Source of the DNA: Halobacillus litoralis
GTDB taxonomy: Bacteria; Bacillota; Bacilli; Bacillales; Halobacillaceae
NCBI RefSeq assembly: GCF_004101865.1
Contig: NZ_CP026118.1
Span: forward strand, 248,001-312,000
Length of the DNA stretch: 64,000 nt
Direction of reading: 5' to 3'
The notes below the pieces were generated by a model, which ran no database searches, was not told the origin of the DNA, and worked only from the letters and a program-made list of their open reading frames with translations. Positions within the stretch are counted from its first letter, which is position 1, and each line of letters begins with the position of its first letter. This document shows positions 57,983 through 64,000 of this stretch, one piece after another. The translations under genes were made by a program, and so were the position numbers.

Positions 57983-60012
57983 GCTACATTCACCACCCCT
58001 ATACTCTGAACTTCCACAGTTGGTTCTAATTCGTTATAAGATAAGACGACCACTTGTGGTAAAAAGCGATCCAGTAATTGTTTCACATACATGCGGACAG
58101 CTGGTGAGCATAGAAGAATCGCTGTCTCTTCCTGCAGTGACATTTGCTCGACTTGCTCAGCCACCGCCGTAATGATCGCTTGTTGATTATCAGGATCCAG
58201 TGCTAAGTAGCTGCCATGTTCGGTCTGTTGGATGTTTTCCGCAATGACTTTCTCCACTTTTCCGGACACAGTGATCACTTTCACGCGATGGTCTTCTTTC
58301 TTATATTGATTTGTGATCTGAGCAGATAGGGACTGCCGTGCATATTCACCTAATAACTCAGTATCGTTCGTCATCTTGGCGAAATCGGCAAGCGTTTCAA
58401 AAATAACGGGTAAATTTTTCACAGATATATTTTCACGGAGCAGCTTGGCTAAAACCTTTTGGATATCCCCTACACTGAGAGGTTCCGGTGTTACTTCTTC
58501 CACTAAAATCGGATAGGATTCTTTAAGGTGATCGATCAGTTGCTGGGTTTCTTGACGGCCTAACAGAGCGTGAGCCTGCTGCTTGATGATCTCAGTGATA
58601 TGTGTCGAAACGACAGAGGGCGGATCAACAACTGTATAGCCGGATAATTCCGCTTCATCCTTTTGCTCTTCTGTAATCCATTTAGCTGGAAGACCGAATG
58701 CAGGTTCTTGTGTATCAATGCCTTCGATTCCACCATCATCATCTCCAGGGCTCATTGCTAAGTAATGATCAAGGAGAAGCTCACCCTGGGCGACTTGATT
58801 ACCTTTAACCTTCAAACGGTATTCATTCGGGTTCAACTGGATATTATCTCTGATACGAACGACCGGGATAACGATTCCAAGCTCGATCGCTAACTGTCTT
58901 CTGATCATGACGATCCGGTCTAACAAGTCTCCACCTTGATTCGTGTCGGCAATCGGAATCAGCGCATAGCCGAACTCAAATTCAATCGGATCCATACTGA
59001 TTAAGTTAACGACATTCTCCGGTGATTTCATTTGATCACTTTCTGCTTCATCCAGCTCTTCTGGTTCGTCAAGTTCAGGTTCTGGGTCTTCTCTGGACAG
59101 CCAATAACCCCCAAACCCTAGCACACCAGCAATCAATGTGGTAAGTAAAATCGGAATCGGTGTTAAACCGAGCAGGAATATCGTTATAGCTGCAATGTAA
59201 AGCATTTTTGGGTAACGTAACAACTGGCTCGTCACATCTGAACTCAAATTACCCTGTGACGCTACTCGGGTAACGACTATTCCTGTGGCTGTCGAAATGA
59301 GCAAGGCAGGTATCTGACTGACAAGCCCATCTCCAACTGTTAAACGCATATATGTATCAATCGCTTCAGTAAAGGACATGCCCATTTGGACCATCCCTAT
59401 TATCAAACCGAAAATAATGTTGATCAAAACGATGATGATACCGGCGATGGCATCTCCTTTGACGAATTTACTCGCCCCATCCATCGCACCGTAAAAGTCA
59501 GCTTCATTTTCAATTTTTTCACGCCGGTCTTTAGCCTGGTGTTCATTGATCATTCCTGCATTCAAATCAGCATCGATACTCATTTGTTTACCAGGCATCG
59601 CATCAAGGGTGAATCTTGCTGCAACTTCGGATACCCTTTCCGCACCTTTAGTGATGACTAAAAACTGTATGATGACAAGGATAACGAAAACGACAAACCC
59701 GACAAGCGGATTCCCGCCAATGACAAAGGTTCCGAATGTGGCAATGACCCCACCAGCCTCAGCTTCCGAGAGGATGGAACGAGTAGTAGAGACATTCAAT
59801 CCTAAACGGAATAATGTCAGTAATAACAAAAGGGTCGGGAATACGGCAAACTGGAGGGCTTCATCCATGTTCATAGATACCAAAATAACGATAAGCGCTA
59901 AGGTGATATTCACAAGGATAAAGAAACTAAGGAGCCACCCGGGCAAAGGTATGACAAGCATGATGATAATTAAAATCACACCGATAATTACTGATAAATC
60001 TCTCGCTGACAT
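57979..60012 (-). CDS. flhA: Flagellar type III export protein FlhA
   Basis: This 677-residue protein forms the nonameric export gate. The N-terminal half has about eight membrane helices with the FHIPEP-type conserved region (RFTLDAMPGKQMSIDADLNAGMI) and the C-terminal half is the cytoplasmic ring that docks chaperones. It lies 18 bases after flhB and overlaps flhF. Confidence 0.97.
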   Translation of the reverse strand: MSARDLSVIIGVILIIIMLVIPLPGWLLSFFILVNITLALIVILVSMNMDEALQFAVFPTLLLLLTLFRLGLNVSTTRSILSEAEAGGVIATFGTFVIGGNPLVGFVVFVILVIIQFLVITKGAERVSEVAARFTLDAMPGKQMSIDADLNAGMINEHQAKDRREKIENEADFYGAMDGASKFVKGDAIAGIIIVLINIIFGLIIGMVQMGMSFTEAIDTYMRLTVGDGLVSQIPALLISTATGIVVTRVASQGNLSSDVTSQLLRYPKMLYIAAITIFLLGLTPIPILLTTLIAGVLGFGGYWLSREDPEPELDEPEELDEAESDQMKSPENVVNLISMDPIEFEFGYALIPIADTNQGGDLLDRIVMIRRQLAIELGIVIPVVRIRDNIQLNPNEYRLKVKGNQVAQGELLLDHYLAMSPGDDDGGIEGIDTQEPAFGLPAKWITEEQKDEAELSGYTVVDPPSVVSTHITEIIKQQAHALLGRQETQQLIDHLKESYPILVEEVTPEPLSVGDIQKVLAKLLRENISVKNLPVIFETLADFAKMTNDTELLGEYARQSLSAQITNQYKKEDHRVKVITVSGKVEKVIAENIQQTEHGSYLALDPDNQQAIITAVAEQVEQMSLQEETAILLCSPAVRMYVKQLLDRFLPQVVVLSYNELEPTVEVQSIGVVNVA

Positions 60013-60030
60013 GAGGGCTACTCCTTTCTG

Positions 60031-61116
60031 TTACATTTTTTTCTCCAGTTGATAAACATAAGCCAAAACTTCAGCTACAGCTTTATAAAACTGTTCATCA
60101 ATCGGTTGGTCGATTTCGGAATGCTGATAAAGAGAACGTGCCAATGGACGGTTTTCGACCGTTATTACATCATTGGATCTGGCAACCTCTTTAATCTTCA
60201 AAGCGAGAAAATCCACCCCTTTGGCTACGACAAAAGGAGCTTCCGACTTTGATTCCTCATATTTGATAGCAATCGCATAGTGAGTCGGATTGGTAATGAC
60301 TACGTCGGCATCCGGGACTTCACTCATCATCCGGGAAGCGGACATCTGTCTTTGCTTCTCTTTGATTTTCGCTTTGATTTGAGGGTCCCCTTCCATGTTC
60401 TTATGTTCATCTTTGATGTCTTTCTTTGACATCCTTATGTTTTTTTCATGGTCATACCTTTGATATGTATAATCAAGAACCGATAGAATAAGTAAAGCCA
60501 GTGCAGAGGCTAACCCCATAATCGTCGTAATGGTTCCGAAAAAGGCAAGCGCCACCTCTACCGACTTTTGAGACATCATAAGCATTTGATCTTTGTTGAC
60601 CCAGATGATGGCAAATGTAATGACACCCACCATACTTATTTTCAATAAAGATTTCAGCAGCTCAACGAGGGCCCGTGCCGAGAAAATTCTTTTAGCACCT
60701 TTGATCGGATCCAGCTTTTTCAAATCCACTTTCAATGGTTCACCTGTAAACATGATTCCGACCTGCAAAAGATTCGAAGCAAGCCCGGCCACAATCGCTA
60801 CCCCCATGATCGGTGCAATCACTTTTGTAATTTCGATCGTCATTTCTACGAACATCGAATGGGTTTGTTTCTGTGTCAGGTCACGATGGATGTATTCGCT
60901 GAAGGCAAGCTCATACATTCCTGTCATCGTTCCCTTCATATATCCACCGAGTAAAAATAAAGCTCCGAAGACTAAGAGCAGCAGAAACCCAGTATTTACA
61001 TCCTGACTTTTGGGAACTTGTCCTTTTTTCCTTGTGTCCTGCCTTTTCTTTGGTGTGGCTTCTTCCGTTTTCTCATCGGCAGCAAAATACTGAAGATCCA
61101 AGTTCAAATAAAGCAT
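60031..61116 (-). CDS. flhB: Flagellar export switch protein FlhB
   Basis: FlhB changes export specificity from hook to filament substrates. The 361-residue protein has EKTEEATPKKRQDTRKKGQVPKS, four membrane helices and the autocleavage site NPTH in VVITNPTHYAIAIKY. The start at 61116 is eight bases from a GGAGGTGG site; another ATG six bases earlier is too close to it. It overlaps or abuts the fliR stop. Confidence 0.96.
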   Translation of the reverse strand: MLYLNLDLQYFAADEKTEEATPKKRQDTRKKGQVPKSQDVNTGFLLLLVFGALFLLGGYMKGTMTGMYELAFSEYIHRDLTQKQTHSMFVEMTIEITKVIAPIMGVAIVAGLASNLLQVGIMFTGEPLKVDLKKLDPIKGAKRIFSARALVELLKSLLKISMVGVITFAIIWVNKDQMLMMSQKSVEVALAFFGTITTIMGLASALALLILSVLDYTYQRYDHEKNIRMSKKDIKDEHKNMEGDPQIKAKIKEKQRQMSASRMMSEVPDADVVITNPTHYAIAIKYEESKSEAPFVVAKGVDFLALKIKEVARSNDVITVENRPLARSLYQHSEIDQPIDEQFYKAVAEVLAYVYQLEKKM

Positions 61117-61118
61117 TG

Positions 61119-61898
61119 TCATCCACCTCCGAACAATTGCATGAGTCCGCGCATCGTCTCTAACATCGTTTCAAATAAATTCTGAATCAGCATGACATAA
61201 AACGTCATCGCAATGACTAAAAGAGAAAGAGCGACGAAGATTTTCAATGGCAGACCTACCACAAAAACATTCAATTGAGGAACCGTCCGGGCGATGATGC
61301 CAAGTGCAATATCGACTAAAAATAAACAGCCTACAATAGGAGTGGCCATCAAAAAAGCAATGATGAACATTTTATTGAAGGAATGAATCACATATTCAAT
61401 CCAACCTTCATCTCTGAATGGGATGAATTGATCGATACCAACTAATTCATAACTGTAAAAAACACCGTCGATCATCAAATGGTGACCATCCACTGCCAGG
61501 ATGAAAAGCAGTGTAATAATATACAAATATTGCCCGATCAACGGGCTTTGGGCACCCGTTTGCGGATCTATGACATTTGCAATGGCAAAGCCCATTTGAA
61601 AATCAATGAAGCCTCCAGCGATTTGTATGGCAGACAGGATGATGTAGGCCAATAAACCAACGGCTATCCCAACAGCAGCTTCCTTGAATAATAAAAGAAA
61701 ATATTCTGCATCGATCACCAACTCTGGCGTCGGGACTGTAAAGTACATAATGCTGGCTAAGAAAAAACTGAAAGCAACCTTATGCCGTGTAGGCACAGTC
61801 TGATAAGAAAACAAAGGCAAAGTGACAAAAAAAGAAGTCACTCTCACTAATATAAGAAGAAAAGCAGGTAAATTCGCTAAATTGATCGAGTCGAGCAT
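61119..61898 (-). CDS. fliR: Flagellar export protein FliR
   Basis: This 259-residue membrane protein of the export gate has about six helices and the signature DFQMGFAIANVIDPQTGAQSPLIGQYL. It follows fliQ by three bases and abuts flhB. Confidence 0.96.
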   Translation of the reverse strand: MLDSINLANLPAFLLILVRVTSFFVTLPLFSYQTVPTRHKVAFSFFLASIMYFTVPTPELVIDAEYFLLLFKEAAVGIAVGLLAYIILSAIQIAGGFIDFQMGFAIANVIDPQTGAQSPLIGQYLYIITLLFILAVDGHHLMIDGVFYSYELVGIDQFIPFRDEGWIEYVIHSFNKMFIIAFLMATPIVGCLFLVDIALGIIARTVPQLNVFVVGLPLKIFVALSLLVIAMTFYVMLIQNLFETMLETMRGLMQLFGGG

Positions 61899-61901
61899 AC
61901 G

Positions 61902-62171
61902 TTACCCCACCAATATATTCAGATTACTGAATATATTTTCTGCAAAATCTACCATATTGGTGAGCATCCATGGACCGAAAACGATCAACCCGATCATTAC
62001 GGCAACGATTTTGGGAATGAAAGCTAACGTCTGTTCCTGGATTTGAGTGGTGGCTTGAAAAATACTGACAATCAGACCGACCGCCAAAGCCAAAATCAAT
62101 AAAGGGCCAGATATGAGTAAAACAGTGTAAATTCCTTCTTTTGCGAATGATATGACCAAATTGCTGTTCAT
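61902..62171 (-). CDS. fliQ: Flagellar export protein FliQ
   Basis: This 89-residue protein has two membrane helices and the family segment SIFQATTQIQEQTLAFIPK. It is part of the FliPQR helical core of the export gate and lies between fliP and fliR. Confidence 0.96.
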   Translation of the reverse strand: MNSNLVISFAKEGIYTVLLISGPLLILALAVGLIVSIFQATTQIQEQTLAFIPKIVAVMIGLIVFGPWMLTNMVDFAENIFSNLNILVG

Positions 62172-62186
62172 CTTGTTACCCCCTAT

Positions 62187-62852
62187 CTAAAACCCTTCTA
62201 ATAATGACTTGGAAATCAAGTACCAACCATCTACCAGCACAAAAAGTAATATTTTGAACGGGAGTGAAATCATCACTGGCGGAAGCATCATCATCCCCAT
62301 AGACATGAGAACACTGGCGACAGCCATATCGATGACTAGAAACGGGACAAAGATCATGAATCCCATCTGAAAAGCAGTCTTCAATTCACTAATAGCAAAA
62401 GCAGGTACGAGTGTTGTCAGCGGAACATCCTGAATCGTTTCCGGGGCATCCATATCGGAATAATTCATAAATAAAGCTAAATCTTTCTGCCTCGTATGTT
62501 TCCCCATGAAGTCTTTCATCGGGATGCTTGCTTCTTCATAAGCTTCATCAAGGGTGATTTCCTCATTGAACAAAGGGGTCAACGCCTCGTCGTTAACTTC
62601 CTGGAATGTCGGTGCCATAATGAAAAAAGTAAGAAACAAAGCAATTCCGATCAGAACCTGGTTCGGAGGCATTGACTGTGTAGCCAATGACGTTCGAACA
62701 AAGGAAAGTACGATCAAAATCCTGGTGAAGCTTGTCATCAAAATCAAAATTCCAGGAGCTAACGAGAGGACGGTCAATAACAGCAGTAACTTTACTGAGG
62801 TAGCGACACTTTCGGGATCTGAACTTGAAAAAATATCAATGAACTCATTCAT
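62187..62852 (-). CDS. fliP: Flagellar export protein FliP
   Basis: This 221-residue core component has the signature SFTRILIVLSFVRTSLATQS and FMIFVPFLVIDMAVASVLMSMGMMML. The start at 62852 is nine bases from AGGAGGG and overlaps the fliO end by eight bases. Residues further upstream in the frame are fliO sequence. No cleavable signal peptide is obvious. Confidence 0.96.
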   Translation of the reverse strand: MNEFIDIFSSSDPESVATSVKLLLLLTVLSLAPGILILMTSFTRILIVLSFVRTSLATQSMPPNQVLIGIALFLTFFIMAPTFQEVNDEALTPLFNEEITLDEAYEEASIPMKDFMGKHTRQKDLALFMNYSDMDAPETIQDVPLTTLVPAFAISELKTAFQMGFMIFVPFLVIDMAVASVLMSMGMMMLPPVMISLPFKILLFVLVDGWYLISKSLLEGF

Positions 62853-63519
62853 GATCTTGATCCCTCCTATCCTCATCGACCGCTTGCTTTCTCTTCTTCT
62901 TCATATCATTCAGTTGGTTTTCGAATAGCTGTTGGAACTGGATCGAGGAATCACTTGATTTCGGCTGGTCATTCTTCTGCTTCCATTTACCGATCCATTT
63001 GTCCATCGCAAACGGTGTTGAACCTTGAGTTTGTTCATCTTGTTGCATCAACGTGTTCTTTGTAGACTCGTCCGTGATTTCAGCAATCATTTCCACGGAT
63101 TCTCCTACACCGAGGATGAATACTTGACCGCCTATCCTTACTGCCTGGATCGAACGGTTCGGCCCAAGGTTCATTCCACCGAGATTTTCCATAGTTTTGT
63201 TGCGATTAAACAATTTATTTTTTTGATTAAAAAATTTCAACAGGCCATAAATGAGTGCGACGACAAATATTAATGCGAAAATAAGCTTTATGATATTCCA
63301 AACTAACGAAGAGCTTGATGCATCCTCTTGGCTTTCTATCTCCTCCTCTACAGGCGGCTGTTCTTGGTCACCTGTAGATTCAGAAGATGGGCACCCTTCC
63401 AATTGAGGGTTCTCAAGGCATTCATAGGCAGATGGCTGGGCCGCCGCCACCATAGGTACCGATGCTATGAAGACACCGACCAGTGCTAGAATGATTGTCA
63501 ATCTAGTTGTCTTAAACAT
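62845..63519 (-). CDS. fliO: Flagellar biosynthesis protein FliO (FliZ of bacilli)
   Basis: This 224-residue protein has a signal peptide (TIILALVGVFIASVPMVAAAQ), a short extracytoplasmic part with a Glu/Ser-rich linker, one membrane helix (LVWNIIKLIFALIFVVALIY) and a cytoplasmic domain with RSIQAVRIGGQVFILGVG. It assists FliP assembly. The start at 63519 is better spaced than an ATG two codons earlier. Confidence 0.93.
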   Translation of the reverse strand: MFKTTRLTIILALVGVFIASVPMVAAAQPSAYECLENPQLEGCPSSESTGDQEQPPVEEEIESQEDASSSSLVWNIIKLIFALIFVVALIYGLLKFFNQKNKLFNRNKTMENLGGMNLGPNRSIQAVRIGGQVFILGVGESVEMIAEITDESTKNTLMQQDEQTQGSTPFAMDKWIGKWKQKNDQPKSSDSSIQFQQLFENQLNDMKKKRKQAVDEDRRDQDHE

Positions 63520-63532
63520 GTACATTCCTACT

Positions 63533-63895
63533 TTAACTCAATGCTTTTTGGATAGCCTCAATTACGCGATCTGCTTGAAAAGGCTTGACTATGAAATCTT
63601 TAGCCCCAGCTTGAATCGCGTCCACGACCATTGCTTGCTGCCCCATTGCTGAACACATAATGACCTTCGCATTCGGATTATGCGCTTTGATTTCTTTCAA
63701 AGCTGTAATTCCATCCATTTCGGGCATCGTAATATCCATTGTCACAAGATCCGGCTGGGTATCTTTATATATTTCTACAGCTTTCTGTCCGTCTTCTGCT
63801 TCACCTGCAATTTCATATCCATTCTTAGTCAGAATATCTTTCACCATCATCCGCATAAATGCTGCATCATCTACAATCAAAATTCTTTCTGCCAT
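63533..63895 (-). CDS. cheY: Chemotaxis response regulator CheY
   Basis: This 120-residue single-domain receiver carries the phosphorylation site D54 (VTMDITMPEMDG), the acidic pair D9/D10, the Ser/Thr switch position (SAMGQQ) and Lys near KPF. Phosphorylated CheY binds the FliM/FliY switch. It lies directly downstream of fliY, 30 bases away. Confidence 0.97.
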   Translation of the reverse strand: MAERILIVDDAAFMRMMVKDILTKNGYEIAGEAEDGQKAVEIYKDTQPDLVTMDITMPEMDGITALKEIKAHNPNAKVIMCSAMGQQAMVVDAIQAGAKDFIVKPFQADRVIEAIQKALS

Positions 63896-63925
63896 TTTTA
63901 TTTCCTCCTCTTATCAACTTGTGTA

Positions 63926-64000
63926 TTATCGTAATTTTGTCAGTCGTTCTTTCGGACTGAGAATATCTGTTACCCGCACACCAAAGTTTTCATCTATGAC
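63926..64000 (-). CDS. fliY: Flagellar motor switch phosphatase FliY, C-terminal end (cut by window edge)
   Basis: The last 24 codons read VIDENFGVRVTDILSPKERL and end in LTKLR followed by TAA at 63926-63928. This is the C-terminus of the FliN/SpoA domain of FliY, which in bacilli is followed by cheY. The rest lies beyond base 64000. Confidence 0.88.
   Translation of the reverse strand, partial: VIDENFGVRVTDILSPKERLTKLR

Overview
This window is a 64 kb piece of a low-to-mid GC Gram-positive, endospore-forming, flagellated bacterium of the family Bacillaceae. The evidence is gene order: it follows the recA-to-fla/che arc of Bacillus subtilis closely, read here on the minus strand. Strongly acidic linkers, best seen in the RodZ-like protein, and Bacillaceae-type intergenic repeats fit a moderately halophilic genus such as Halobacillus or a relative; the genus is an inference. 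All 64 recognised genes lie on the minus strand, so transcription runs from high to low coordinates. The first (recA) and last (fliY) genes are cut by the window edges.

Read in the direction of transcription (from 64000 down), the window starts with the distal part of the large flagellar/chemotaxis operon: fliY (3' end), cheY, fliO/fliZ, fliP, fliQ, fliR, flhB, flhA, flhF, flhG, cheB, cheA, cheW, cheC, cheD, a small unknown membrane protein, sigD, a DUF342/FapA-type protein and a SwrB-like protein. A strong sigma-A type promoter at the end of swrB starts the translation and envelope block: rpsB, tsf, pyrH, frr, uppS, cdsA, dxr, rseP, proS, polC. Next comes the rimP-nusA-rnpM-ylxQ-infB-ylxP-rbfA-truB-ribF-rpsO-pnp block (ribosome maturation, transcription elongation, translation initiation, RNA modification and decay).

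The middle of the window is sporulation-related: a YlxY-type NodB protein without the usual catalytic Asp motif, YmxH (PRC-barrel), then dpaA-dpaB-asd-dapG-dapA (dipicolinate and diaminopimelate/lysine precursors), with a good sigma-K promoter match in front of dpaA. The mlpA protease gene that sits between ylxY and ymxH in B. subtilis is absent. The dapA-tepA gap holds two near-identical 120 bp repeats plus a truncated third copy. TepA, YlzJ and the FtsK/SpoIIIE DNA translocase follow.

The last part has a GntR-type regulator followed by a four-gene BMP-family nucleoside ABC transporter (nupNOPQ type). It occupies the place of ymfD/ymfE of B. subtilis and has an unusual leader with a perfect 12 bp inverted repeat and two strong hairpins between the first two transporter genes. 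After it come the M16 peptidase pair ymfF/ymfH, an SDR reductase, ymfJ, ymfK, a RodZ-like protein, pgsA, cinA and recA, the last with a promoter and a LexA/DinR-like box.

I did not find phage, insertion sequences with intact transposase, CRISPR arrays, tRNA or rRNA. No wholly new system is evident. The most interesting signals are the tandem repeat, the nucleoside-transporter leader with its recurring ATGTCA motif, the sigma-K promoter, the unusual hairpins before rimP and rpsO, and the unassigned or inserted genes around sigD.
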